A DNA stretch of 33,671 nucleotides from Anaerotignum sp. (GTDB taxonomy: Bacteria > Bacillota > Clostridia > Lachnospirales > Anaerotignaceae). This document shows positions 1-6,897 of this stretch, piece by piece. The stretch's first letter is position 1. Every line of letters begins with the position of its first letter. The notes below the pieces were generated by a model. The model was given only the letters and a program-made list of their open reading frames with translations. It was not told where the DNA came from and did no database searches. Both the position numbers and the translations under genes were made by a program. Where the stretch lies: assembly GCA_017523325.1 (NCBI GenBank), contig JAFWWO010000049.1:1-33671 (forward strand). The letters are read 5' to 3'.

Positions 1-28
1 AATACTAATAGACCGAGGGCTTGACCAA
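1..28 (+). rRNA. 23S rRNA, 3' end (partial)
   Basis: The first bases match the conserved 3' end of bacterial 23S rRNA: the ACTAATAG segment followed by a GACCGAGGGCTTGACC-like tail. The rest of the gene lies before the window. The exact 3' end is placed by eye and may be off by a few bases. The 72 bases to the first tRNA hold no recognisable 5S rRNA. Confidence 0.85.
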
Positions 29-100
29 TAAAAAGATTGATGAAGGCTTTTTGTGTTCAGTTTTGAAGGTGTATTCCCGATTACGGGGAGGCCGTTATAC

Positions 101-176
101 AGGGGTATAGTTCAGTCGGTAGAACGTTGGTCTCCAAAACCAAATGTCGAGGGTTCGAGTCCTTCTGCCCCTGCCA
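101..176 (+). tRNA. tRNA-Trp (CCA anticodon)
   Basis: This is a complete cloverleaf. The acceptor arms AGGGGTA and TGCCCCT pair, the anticodon loop CTCCAAA gives anticodon CCA, and the T arm holds GGTTCGAGTCC. The 3' CCA is encoded in the DNA, unlike the next two tRNAs. It is the first gene of a three-tRNA cluster behind the rRNA operon and is probably co-transcribed with it. Confidence 0.95.
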
Positions 177-210
177 TTTTAATAATACGATTCAGAATGT
201 CATTTTATAT

Positions 211-284
<74 letters not shown>

Positions 285-289
285 TTTAT

Positions 290-362
290 GGGAGTTTAGC
301 TCAGCTGGGAGAGCATCTGCCTTACAAGCAGAGGGTCACAGGTTCGAGCCCTGTAACTCCCA
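290..362 (+). tRNA. tRNA-Val (TAC anticodon)
   Basis: Acceptor arms GGGAGTT and AACTCCC pair, the anticodon stem TCTGC/GCAGA encloses CTTACAA (anticodon TAC), and the T arm is standard. No CCA is encoded. It follows tRNA-Asp by five bases and closes the cluster, with the operon terminator directly behind it. Confidence 0.95.
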
Positions 363-372
363 TTTTTCATGC

Positions 373-410
373 AAAAGAACTTTTCTTTTTATTAAGGAGA
401 GTTCTTTTTT
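373..410 (+). terminator. Terminator of the rRNA-tRNA operon
   Basis: A stem of about 15 pairs with a six-base loop begins AAAAGAACT at 373 and closes with AGTTCTTTT at 400-408, ending in a T run. It sits 10 bases after tRNA-Val. Confidence 0.85.
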
Positions 411-436
411 CATGAGAAAATACGGCTGTTTTTCTG

Positions 437-466
437 TTGACAAATGTATAAAGGAAGAAATATAAT
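437..466 (+). promoter_or_regulatory. Sigma-A promoter of the glycine riboswitch
   Basis: A perfect TTGACA at 437-442 and a perfect TATAAT at 461-466 are separated by 18 bases. Transcription would start near 473, about 23 bases before the first aptamer. Confidence 0.85.
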
Positions 467-495
467 CAAACCATAATTACAAATAGCCAAACGAA

Positions 496-669
496 GCAAA
501 AGGGAGATTTCTTTTGGAATGAAGCCGAAAGAAAACCGATGGAGCAATTCAAAAGAGCCGTTTTTGAAGAAACTTTCAGGTCAACGTACCTTTTGCCGAT
601 GGGACTCTGGAGAGAGCTTGCATGGAACAAGCCGCCGTAGAAGTCATACTTTCAGGCAGAAATACAGAG
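496..669 (+). promoter_or_regulatory. Tandem glycine riboswitch
   Basis: Two aptamer-like units can be read. Unit 1 is closed by GCAAAAGG at 496-503 pairing with CCTTTTGC at 589-596. It contains GGGAGA, GCCGAAAG, GGAGCAA and ACTTTCAGGT, the conserved glycine aptamer words. Unit 2 is closed by CTCTG at 605-609 pairing with CAGAG at 665-669. It contains GGAGAG, CGCCGTAGAAG and ACTTTCAGGCA. The 3' strand of the unit 2 closing helix is also the start of the terminator stem, so glycine binding should block termination: an ON switch. Such switches normally precede gcv genes or glycine/alanine symporters; none follows here. Confidence 0.85.
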
Positions 670-716
670 GATATACAGGCAGTCTTTTTGGATTGCGTTG
701 TATATCCTCTTTTTTT
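666..716 (+). terminator. Riboswitch-controlled terminator
   Basis: AGAGGATATAC at 666-676 is perfectly complementary to GTATATCCTCT at 700-710, followed by a T run. Its 5' arm overlaps the closing helix of the second glycine aptamer, so the two structures exclude each other. Confidence 0.88.
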
Positions 717-779
717 ACTTGTGGGCAGATGGTTTTCTGTAATTGATATTTATCAATGAATGGAAAGGAGAGTGATTTT

Positions 780-827
780 ATGAAGAAACGGAAAAAGGCG
801 GAAAAGGAGAGGGATAATTTTTATTAG
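780..827 (+). CDS. 15-residue ORF behind the glycine riboswitch, possible remnant
   Basis: This is the first ORF after the riboswitch terminator. It has a good ribosome binding site (AAAGGAGAG at 763-771) and an ATG, but runs only 15 codons: MKKRKKAEKERDNFY. It is mostly Lys, Arg and Glu and matches no glycine gene I know. It could be the leftover start of a deleted target gene, a leader peptide, or chance. The next 90 bases (828-917) are very AT-rich and hold nothing I can recognise beyond another tiny open frame at 834-881. Confidence 0.3.
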   Translation: MKKRKKAEKERDNFY

Positions 828-917
828 AATTTTATGAAAGAGGATAAGAAGGTAAACACTTTGTTTTTGCAAAAATATTAAAATTTTATTAAGAATTAAA
901 AAAATTTCTTAAAGGGA

Positions 918-954
918 TTGATGAGGTAGATGAGTACAAATATACTATATGTAC
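918..954 (+). promoter_or_regulatory. Promoter with overlapping palindrome
   Basis: TTGATG at 918-923 and TATACT at 941-946 are spaced by 17 bases. An inverted repeat, GTACA at 934-938 and TGTAC at 950-954, surrounds the -10 box and could be an operator. It would drive the small membrane-protein genes that follow. Confidence 0.5.
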
Positions 955-981
955 ACTATGGTTTGAAAGGAAAGTGGTTTT

Positions 982-1332
982 ATGGAGAAAAGAAAAGATG
1001 ATAAAATGAGAATGAAAATAATCATTGTAGGGATTCTTTTATTCTTTTTGGGGCTGAATTTATTTTTAAGCCAAAAGGATGCCGGAAACCTAGAAATAGA
1101 TGAAACGAAACTTGAAGATATGGAGTTTGAAGATGCGGATATAAATAATTCTGATTTGCCGGAAAAATTGCCTGAAATGGATATTGAACTGGAAAACGGA
1201 ATACATATAACAGCGGCAGTATTGGTTCATAATGGCAAGTCGTATGCTTTAACGGAGGAAGAAGCTATTTTGATAGAGCAAGGAGTACATCCGGATGAAG
1301 TTTTAAGCAAAAGACAAAAACAGGAAGATTGA
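982..1332 (+). CDS. Membrane-anchored acidic protein, unknown function
   Basis: This 116-residue protein is not one I recognise. A charged N-terminus (MEKRKDDKMRMK) precedes one hydrophobic segment at about residues 13-29, then a very acidic stretch (about 35-65). A folded-looking part follows, with GIHITAAVLVHNGKSYALTEEEAILIEQGVHPDEVL. The pattern suggests a signal anchor with an extracytoplasmic domain. The ATG at 982 has GAAAGGAAAG at 963-972 as a moderate ribosome binding site. The next gene follows at once, so the two are probably co-transcribed. The region is AT-rich compared with the rest of the window. Confidence 0.6.
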   Translation: MEKRKDDKMRMKIIIVGILLFFLGLNLFLSQKDAGNLEIDETKLEDMEFEDADINNSDLPEKLPEMDIELENGIHITAAVLVHNGKSYALTEEEAILIEQGVHPDEVLSKRQKQED

Positions 1333-1358
1333 ATTTCGTAGCTGTTCGGAGGAATGTC

Positions 1359-1562
1359 ATGGTTTCGAATCTTATTATACTTACCAGTTTGTTTTATATT
1401 TGGATTACGCCCTTAGGATTGGCATATGCCATTATGTTAATTGTGGAAAATTATAAAAAAGGCATCGTTGATAAGGATGATTTTATTCTTTTGGGGGTTG
1501 TATTGTGTATGATTATTTTCCCTATATATTGTATGTTGTTTCGAATTCTTGAACATCCTTAA
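1359..1562 (+). CDS. Small two-helix membrane protein, unknown function
   Basis: A 67-residue protein with two hydrophobic segments, about residues 3-28 (SNLIILTSLFYIWITPLG) and 43-64 (ILLGVVLCMIIFPIYCMLF), joined by a charged loop ENYKKGIVDKDDF. I chose the ATG at 1359 because TCGGAGGA lies at 1346-1353. A longer frame could begin at a TTG at 1329 overlapping the previous stop, but it lacks a suitable ribosome binding site. The short distance to the preceding gene suggests translation from the same message. After it, a ten-codon frame at about 1579 and AT-rich sequence hold nothing convincing. Confidence 0.5.
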   Translation: MVSNLIILTSLFYIWITPLGLAYAIMLIVENYKKGIVDKDDFILLGVVLCMIIFPIYCMLFRILEHP

Positions 1563-1628
1563 ATTTGCAAGAAAGGGTATATGGATATGAATTATACGCA
1601 AGTAAAGGAGTTGTAAATCGTGTGAAAA

Positions 1629-1658
1629 GGCAGTGCTTGGTTTTTGCCGGGCACTGCC
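1629..1658 (+). other. Hairpin, terminator-like but without T run
   Basis: GGCAGTGC at 1629-1636 pairs perfectly with GCACTGCC at 1651-1658. No T run follows on the plus strand, so it is a weak terminator at best. It separates the two small membrane genes from the next exported ORF. Confidence 0.4.
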
Positions 1659-1707
1659 GATGCATATGATTGAGATAATAAATTTTTTTGATTAAGGAGG
1701 TTTATCC

Positions 1708-1917
1708 ATGCGCAAAAGAATATATAGATTATTGATTTTAATGATTGTGTATGCTTCCTTATATTCTATTCCTTGTAATGCTCAATCTGCTGACATATCT
1801 GTTTATTTGGACGGTATACAGTTTGAAGCAGAGTTTGGAGCAGATGTCTTAAATGATAGGCTTTTGTTTTCGGAAGTAAGTGCTTCTTTTTATAAAGCGT
1901 CTAAGTCGATTACTTGA
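1708..1917 (+). CDS. Short exported protein, probably a truncated CuAO-N-like domain
   Basis: A 69-residue product with a signal peptide (about 1-25, ending CNAQ) follows a strong AAGGAGG at 1695-1701. The mature part, ISVYLDGIQFEAEFGADVLNDR, resembles the start of the copper-amine-oxidase N-terminal-like (stalk) domain common in clostridial surface proteins. In that domain, a V-LDG strand is followed by a hydrophobic strand and an NGRTLVPLR-like motif; here it reads NDRLLFSEV. The family domain is normally longer than what remains, so the gene appears cut short. A degraded gene or a small secreted protein are both possible. The assignment is by eye only. Confidence 0.45.
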   Translation: MRKRIYRLLILMIVYASLYSIPCNAQSADISVYLDGIQFEAEFGADVLNDRLLFSEVSASFYKASKSIT

Positions 1918-1930
1918 GGGGGAAAAGCGA

Positions 1931-2410
1931 ATGAAGAAATGTATGAGTTTGATGCTTGGAGTGTCATTGCTAATTTGCGCAGCGGGTTGCCAAAATACTG
2001 AACAGAAACAGGCTATGTCAGGTGCGTACGATATATATGAAGGCTATCTAACGGTTAATGATAATCAACTAATTGTTGATGATTTTAAATTTATTGATTT
2101 GTCAGATGGATATTGGATAGACTCTTTGGAACTAACAGAAAAAAATATGCCGAATGGGTACTATATCTATAATCCTTCGGATACAAAATCAACATTCGCC
2201 TTAAATGAAGAAACTAGGTATAATTTTTATGATACAGATGCTTTGTTTATTTCAGATGATAATGAAAGTCGTATGTATACAACAAAAGAATTATCTGAAT
2301 TTCTGAAGAAATTTGATTTAGGTAATGGAGAACTTGGCAAAACACCATTTGAAATACAGGTACTTGAAGACGGCAGAGTAATTTCTATTAGAGAAATTTT
2401 TGTCAATTAA
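1931..2410 (+). CDS. Lipoprotein, unknown function
   Basis: A 159-residue protein with a typical lipoprotein signal: MKK, a hydrophobic core and the lipobox AAGC with Cys20. It would be lipidated and held on the outer face of the membrane. The mature part is rich in Asp, Tyr and Asn and ends with FEIQVLEDGRVISIREIFVN; I recognise no family. I chose the ATG at 1931 because a GAGGGGG sits at 1915-1921 and the signal sequence begins there; an in-frame upstream TTG would bury the signal. It lies 13 bases after the truncated exported ORF and is followed by a clear terminator. Its base composition is AT-rich like its neighbours. Confidence 0.7.
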   Translation: MKKCMSLMLGVSLLICAAGCQNTEQKQAMSGAYDIYEGYLTVNDNQLIVDDFKFIDLSDGYWIDSLELTEKNMPNGYYIYNPSDTKSTFALNEETRYNFYDTDALFISDDNESRMYTTKELSEFLKKFDLGNGELGKTPFEIQVLEDGRVISIREIFVN

Positions 2411-2486
2411 AGTTGATTTAGCTTGAAAGACATAAAACAAATCTAAATAAAGTGTAAGGAAAATGTTGCTGATATAGGTACAAGCA

Positions 2487-2521
2487 AAAAGCCCGATTCA
2501 CTGCTGGGAAACCGGGCTTTT
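2487..2521. terminator. Bidirectional terminator
   Basis: AAAAGCCCG at 2487-2495 pairs with CGGGCTTTT at 2513-2521, with A and T runs on the two sides. It stands between converging genes (the lipoprotein on plus, the small membrane protein on minus) and can serve both. Confidence 0.8.
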
Positions 2522-2561
2522 GCTATCTGCTATGCGGGTGTTTTGCGTCAGTCTTTTTCCA

Positions 2562-2732
2562 TTAAGGCATCAAATCATCCATCATATCATCAATGGCTTC
2601 CTCTGCCCGCATTGCCATATTCTTTCCTTTTTTCACGATTTTACGACAGGTACGCTGATCCTGCATCAGATAACCCACGCCTGCTATGGTCGCAATGCCG
2701 CCTAAAATCAGACCTGTTGTGAATTTCTTCAT
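2562..2732 (-). CDS. Small membrane protein, YtxH-like
   Basis: This 56-residue protein starts MKKFTTGLILGGIATIAGVGYLM, a single membrane segment with glycine spacing. A basic stretch (RTCRKIVKKGKNMAMRAEE) and an acidic tail (IDDMMDDLMP) follow. This is the layout of YtxH-type and similar small envelope proteins of Firmicutes, whose role is unclear. I chose the start at 2732 because AAAAGGGAGGGATA lies just before it on the minus strand. An in-frame extension to 2774 has no ribosome binding site. It stands alone between converging and diverging neighbours. Confidence 0.65.
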   Translation of the reverse strand: MKKFTTGLILGGIATIAGVGYLMQDQRTCRKIVKKGKNMAMRAEEAIDDMMDDLMP

Positions 2733-2818
2733 AATATCCCTCCCTTTTATATCTTTAGTATGGGCAGAAACCATGCTTTTATCCCCGTGGGATTTTTTTC
2801 AAAAAATAGAATGTTTTG

Positions 2819-2847
2819 TTGCATGAAAACGGGGCAGGCTATATAAT
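2819..2847 (+). promoter_or_regulatory. Promoter of the PfoR-like gene
   Basis: TTGCAT at 2819-2824 and TATAAT at 2842-2847 with a 17-base spacer. A start near 2854 leaves about 60 bases of leader before the EIIC-like gene. Confidence 0.7.
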
Positions 2848-2912
2848 AGGCTTGTTGGACAAAAATAGCCCCACAACTTCATGGGAATAAAACAAGAGAG
2901 GCAGGAACAAGA

Positions 2913-3986
2913 ATGAAGCAGCAGAAAAAAGGGTTTGCAGCTTTTTTGGAAAGAAAAGATATTGTTTTTTCGGCAAAACGATACGGAATTGATGCGCTAG
3001 GTGCAATGGCACAGGGGCTTTTTGCCTCTTTATTGATTGGAACCATACTGAAAACGTTGGGACAGCAGTTAGGAATCAATGTTTTAGTTGACATGGGCAC
3101 CTTTGCCCAAGGCGTGACCGGATCTGCCATGGCTGTTGCCATTGGCTATGCCTTAAAATGCCCGCCTTTGGTATTATTCTCCTTGATTGCCGTGGGCAGT
3201 GCCGCCAATCAGCTGGGCGGGGCAGGGGGCCCCTTGGCTGTATTCGTAGTGACGATTTTTGCGGCGGAATTTGGGAAGCTGGTTTCCAAAGAAACAAAGG
3301 TGGATATTATTGTGACGCCTTCTGTTACCATTGGTATCGGCGTACTGCTGTCCATGTGGTGGGCGCCTTCCATCGGGGCGGCGGCCAGTGCTGTGGGAAA
3401 TGCCATTATGTGGGCAACGGAATTACAGCCCTTGTTTATGGGGATGGTGGTATCCGTTCTGGTAGGCGTGGCACTGACATTGCCCATCAGTTCCGCTGCC
3501 ATTTGTGCGGCATTAGGCTTGACCGGTTTGGCCGGCGGTGCGGCAGTTGCCGGTTGTTGTGCCCAAATGATCGGCTTTGCGGTTATGAGCTTTCGGGAGA
3601 ATAAATGGAGCGGGCTTTTGGCGCAGGGCATTGGCACATCTATGCTGCAAATCGGGAATATTGTGAAAAATCCCCGCATCTGGATACCGCCTACATTGGC
3701 TTCCGCCATTACGGGACCCATTGCCACCTGTTTATTCCGTATGGAAATGAACGGCGATGCGGTGGCCTCCGGTATGGGTACCTGCGGTCTGGTGGGGCAG
3801 ATTGGTGTATACACCGGTTGGCTCAACGACATGGCGGCGGGTACGAAAACTGCCATTACAGCCATGGATTGGCTGGGTTTGGGGTTGATTTGCTTTATAC
3901 TGCCGGCGGTGCTGACCCTGCTGATTGCCATGCCTTTACGGAAAATAGGCTGGATTGGGCAATATGATTTGAAATTAGACGTATAA
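2913..3986 (+). CDS. PfoR-like PTS EIIC_2 family membrane protein
   Basis: A 357-residue, very hydrophobic protein rich in Gly and Ala, with about nine or ten membrane segments after a charged start (MKQQKKGFAAFLERKD). The sequence fits the PTS_EIIC_2 family, which includes PfoR, first described near the perfringolysin gene of Clostridium perfringens. Family members look like the sugar-transporting IIC part of a phosphotransferase system, but usually have no IIA or IIB partner next to them, and none is seen here. Substrate and role are therefore open. The ribosome binding site is weak (GAGAGGCAGGA at about 2895-2905). It is monocistronic, with its own promoter and terminator. Confidence 0.8.
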   Translation: MKQQKKGFAAFLERKDIVFSAKRYGIDALGAMAQGLFASLLIGTILKTLGQQLGINVLVDMGTFAQGVTGSAMAVAIGYALKCPPLVLFSLIAVGSAANQLGGAGGPLAVFVVTIFAAEFGKLVSKETKVDIIVTPSVTIGIGVLLSMWWAPSIGAAASAVGNAIMWATELQPLFMGMVVSVLVGVALTLPISSAAICAALGLTGLAGGAAVAGCCAQMIGFAVMSFRENKWSGLLAQGIGTSMLQIGNIVKNPRIWIPPTLASAITGPIATCLFRMEMNGDAVASGMGTCGLVGQIGVYTGWLNDMAAGTKTAITAMDWLGLGLICFILPAVLTLLIAMPLRKIGWIGQYDLKLDV

Positions 3987-3991
3987 AAAGG

Positions 3992-4028
3992 AAAACAGCC
4001 TTGGTTATCATTTCCGGGGCTGTTTTTT
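3992..4028 (+). terminator. Terminator of the PfoR-like gene
   Basis: AAAACAGCC at 3992-4000 pairs with GGCTGTTTT at 4018-4026, followed by more T. It begins six bases after the stop codon. Confidence 0.85.
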
Positions 4029-4111
4029 TCTTGGATAGGGGTTCGGCGTATTGTCAATTCCGGCAGATAATCTATACCGGTATCCAAAATAAGGGCAGGC
4101 AAATTGTGAAA

Positions 4112-4261
4112 ATGGATTGTGACAAGGCTTTGCAGGCAATCAAGGTAATTTTGGAGGATCATACCCTTGCAGACAGGGAGCGCTTTGAAAAGATAGTGCA
4201 AATAATATGTGTTTTTGAGGATTTCGGGAGTATGGTGGAGGGAAGGCATGGTTTTGACTGA
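4112..4261 (+). CDS. 49-residue hypothetical protein
   Basis: A short reading frame after the terminator encodes MDCDKALQAIKVILEDHTL and then ADRERFEKIVQIICVFEDFG, ending in MVEGRHGFD. The sequence looks like a small two-helix cytosolic protein, not random translation: charged and hydrophobic residues alternate with helical period. I do not recognise the family. A GTG at 4106 would add two residues. The ribosome binding site is weak (AAGGGCAGG at 4091-4099), and no promoter is obvious, so expression is uncertain. Confidence 0.4.
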   Translation: MDCDKALQAIKVILEDHTLADRERFEKIVQIICVFEDFGSMVEGRHGFD

Positions 4262-4288
4262 AACCGCCTTAAAAGAAAACGGATACAA

Positions 4289-4328
4289 ACAAGGAGAGTG
4301 CCATCTCGGGCATTCTCCTCTTGTTTTT
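4289..4328. terminator. Bidirectional terminator
   Basis: GGAGAGTGCC at 4293-4302 pairs with GGCATTCTCC at 4309-4318 (one G-U pair), flanked by A-rich and T-rich runs. It closes the small plus-strand ORF and the minus-strand serine operon. Confidence 0.75.
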
Positions 4329-5578
4329 TATTCGCCTAAATCATGAATGAACAGACCGCTTCTAAGCTTTGGTTCAAACCATGTGGATTTGGGGGGCATG
4401 GTCAGCCCTGCGTCTGCCACGTCCATCAATTCCGCCATGGAAGTGGGGAACATGGAGAAGGCAAGGGACATTTCGCCACTATCCACCCGACGCTCCAATT
4501 CCTCCAGTCCGCGGATACCGCCTACAAAATCAATCCGTTTATCGGTTCTGGGGTCGCCGATGGCCAGAACAGGCTCCAGCAGTTCCTTTTGCAGGATAGA
4601 AACGTCCAGGCCCAATACGGGGTCGTTGCTGAGGATCTGCTCCTTTGCTGTCATTACATACCATTTGCCTGCCAGATACAGTCCGAATTGATGGCGGGCA
4701 TTGGGGCGATACGGCTTTTTCTCCGTATAAGGTGTAATTTCAAATTTTTCGCTGATTTTTTCCAGAAAGCCCTCCGGTGTATATCCGTTCAAATCCTTTA
4801 CCACACGGTTATAATCCATGATATACAGCTCATCGGCAGAAAACAGCACGGAAAGGTAATAGTTAAATTCCTCCTCGCCGGTATAATCCGACTTCGCTTC
4901 TCTGCGTTTGAGGGCAACTTTTACAGCGGAAGCGTTACGGTGGTGGCCGTCGGCGATATAGAAATTCGCTGTCTTTTGGAAGGCCTGCACCAGTATACCG
5001 ATTTCCGCATCGCTGTCAATGACCCAAACGGTATGGCCGATGCCGTCCTCGGAAACAAAATCGTAAACGGGGGATGTTGCCGCCGTCCAGCCGTCAATGA
5101 TTGCCTTTGCATCGGCATTTTCTTTATAGGCAAGGAAAATAGGCCCCGTATTGGCGTTGAGGGTGTCCACATGACGGATACGGTCTGCCTCTTTATCCGC
5201 ACGGGTCAGTTCATGCTTTTTGATGGTTTCGTCCAAATATTCGTCTACGGAGGTGCAAGCAACCAATCCCGTTTGGCTTTTGCCGTCCATCGTTAGGCGA
5301 TAGATATACAGATTGGGCAATAAATCCTGCTGAAACACACCTTCCTGTACCATGCGTTCCAGATTTTCCTTTGCCTTGGCATACACGGCATCGCTATAAA
5401 TATCCGTGCCCGGGGGCAGGTCAACCTCTGCCTTATCAATATGCAGGAAGGAATAGGGCTTTCCTGCTACCATTTCTCTCGCTTCTTCGCTATTCATGAC
5501 GTCATAGGGCAATGCTGCCACGTCCTTGGCATAGGCCGCTGTGGGGCGGATTGCCATAAAAGGTTTGATAATCGCCAT
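4328..5578 (-). CDS. DUF1015 family protein
   Basis: A 416-residue cytosolic protein of the DUF1015 family. Visible hallmarks are the start AIIKPFMAIRPTAAYAKDVAALPYDV, the segment NPxSFLHI-like YSFLHIDKAEVDL, and the strongly conserved IADGHHRNASA in the middle. Family members often sit beside serA and serC in Clostridia and have a Ser/HPr-kinase-like assignment only in related groups; no reaction is proven that I know. Here it is the third gene of the serine operon, starting 13 bases after serA. Its ribosome binding site (AAGGAGGAAAC) overlaps the serA stop, pointing to coupled translation. A role in serine or serine-derived metabolism is an inference from context. Confidence 0.85.
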   Translation of the reverse strand: MAIIKPFMAIRPTAAYAKDVAALPYDVMNSEEAREMVAGKPYSFLHIDKAEVDLPPGTDIYSDAVYAKAKENLERMVQEGVFQQDLLPNLYIYRLTMDGKSQTGLVACTSVDEYLDETIKKHELTRADKEADRIRHVDTLNANTGPIFLAYKENADAKAIIDGWTAATSPVYDFVSEDGIGHTVWVIDSDAEIGILVQAFQKTANFYIADGHHRNASAVKVALKRREAKSDYTGEEEFNYYLSVLFSADELYIMDYNRVVKDLNGYTPEGFLEKISEKFEITPYTEKKPYRPNARHQFGLYLAGKWYVMTAKEQILSNDPVLGLDVSILQKELLEPVLAIGDPRTDKRIDFVGGIRGLEELERRVDSGEMSLAFSMFPTSMAELMDVADAGLTMPPKSTWFEPKLRSGLFIHDLGE

Positions 5579-5591
5579 AGCTGTTTCCTCC

Positions 5592-6767
5592 TTATTTCAA
5601 AATACGCACCTTCATGACGGTGTTGATGGCATACAAATCGTCAATGAGTGCCTGTTCGTTCTCCGGCAGGTCATCGCAGACGATGATATTATACGCCAAA
5701 TCCCCCTTGGAGTTATTCACCAGTTTATCGACGTTGACATGGTATTTTGTCAAAACGGCACCCAACTGACCGATCATATTGACGATATTTTTATGGGAAA
5801 TGGCGATACGGGGCTTGCCGTTATAGGGCACCACACAGTTGGGGAAATTCACGGAATTTTTGATATTGCCGTAGTTCAGATATTCCCGAATCTCCTGGGC
5901 CGCCATAATGGCACAATTTTCTTCCGATTCCGGTGTGGAAGCACCCAGATGAGGGGTCACAATGATATTCCATGGGTCGCCCAGCAAATCCTCACTGGGA
6001 AAATCGATGATATACCGCACGATAATACCGTCGGCAATGGCTTTTTTCAAAGCCACATTATCCACCAGACCGCCTCGAGCAAAGTTTAACAGCCGTGCGC
6101 CGGGTTTTGTGACGGAAAACAGCTTTTCGTTATATGTATGTTTTGTTTTTTCGTTCAGGGGGATATGCAGGGTGATATAATCGCTTTTGGAAACCACATC
6201 TTCAATGGAGTCTGCCCGTTCCACGGCGGGGGAAAGGTGCCATGCGGATTCCAGAGAAAGGAAGGGGTCAAAGCCGACCACGTCCATACCCAAATCCAAG
6301 GCGGCATTTGCCACCAGAACGCCGATGGCGCCCAGACCGATGACACCCAGTGTTTTGCCGGAGATTTCCGGGCCGGTGAACTGCTTTTTGCCCGCCTCTA
6401 CGGCTTTTTCCACATCTTCGCCGCTATCCTTCAGGGATTGTACCCAGTTGGAGCCGGCAACGATGCGGCGGGAGGACGCCAAAAGCCCTGCCAGTACCAG
6501 TTCTTTTACGGCATTGGCATTGGCGCCGGGGGTATTGAATACCGGCACGCCCATATCCGTACAACGGTCGATGGGGATATTATTGGTGCCTGCGCCTGCT
6601 CTTGCTACTGCCAGCAGATTGCTGTGCAGCTCCATAGTATGCATATCAAAACTGCGTAGTATAATGCCGTCTGCATTTTCTGCGGCATCATCAATGGTAA
6701 ATTCTGTTGTTGGCAATTTCGCCAGCCCGCTGGGGGCGATATGATTTAATGTACGAATGGTATACAT
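5592..6767 (-). CDS. serA: D-3-phosphoglycerate dehydrogenase
   Basis: A 391-residue enzyme for the first step of serine synthesis: NAD-dependent oxidation of 3-phosphoglycerate to 3-phosphohydroxypyruvate. The NAD-binding motif GLGAIG lies at residues 144-149. The catalytic Arg is in the ARGGLVD motif (Arg231) and the catalytic His in PHLGAST (His273). A C-terminal part of about 70 residues from 320 on fits an ACT domain, where serine feedback acts in the family. I chose the ATG at 6767 because AAGGAGAA lies directly upstream and the protein then begins MYTIRTLNHI like its relatives. The upstream in-frame extension is dropped. It follows serC after 130 bases. Confidence 0.93.
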   Translation of the reverse strand: MYTIRTLNHIAPSGLAKLPTTEFTIDDAAENADGIILRSFDMHTMELHSNLLAVARAGAGTNNIPIDRCTDMGVPVFNTPGANANAVKELVLAGLLASSRRIVAGSNWVQSLKDSGEDVEKAVEAGKKQFTGPEISGKTLGVIGLGAIGVLVANAALDLGMDVVGFDPFLSLESAWHLSPAVERADSIEDVVSKSDYITLHIPLNEKTKHTYNEKLFSVTKPGARLLNFARGGLVDNVALKKAIADGIIVRYIIDFPSEDLLGDPWNIIVTPHLGASTPESEENCAIMAAQEIREYLNYGNIKNSVNFPNCVVPYNGKPRIAISHKNIVNMIGQLGAVLTKYHVNVDKLVNNSKGDLAYNIIVCDDLPENEQALIDDLYAINTVMKVRILK

Positions 6768-6897
6768 GATTTTCTTCTCCTTTTTTCTGCATATGGCGGA
6801 GAGGTTCTCCGATTCAAATAAACCGCAACAGATTTTATATACGCTGTCCTTTTTATGGCGGAAAGGGGATTTTACGCAGCCTTCCCGGCCATTGGGT

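Noticed and set aside
28..100. 5S rRNA gene between 23S and tRNA-Trp
   Set aside because: The space is too short and no 5S conserved words are present.
3209..4288. Minus-strand open frame of 359 codons
   Set aside because: It lies across the PfoR-like gene on the other strand, has no ribosome binding site and no family words; the plus-strand protein is clear.
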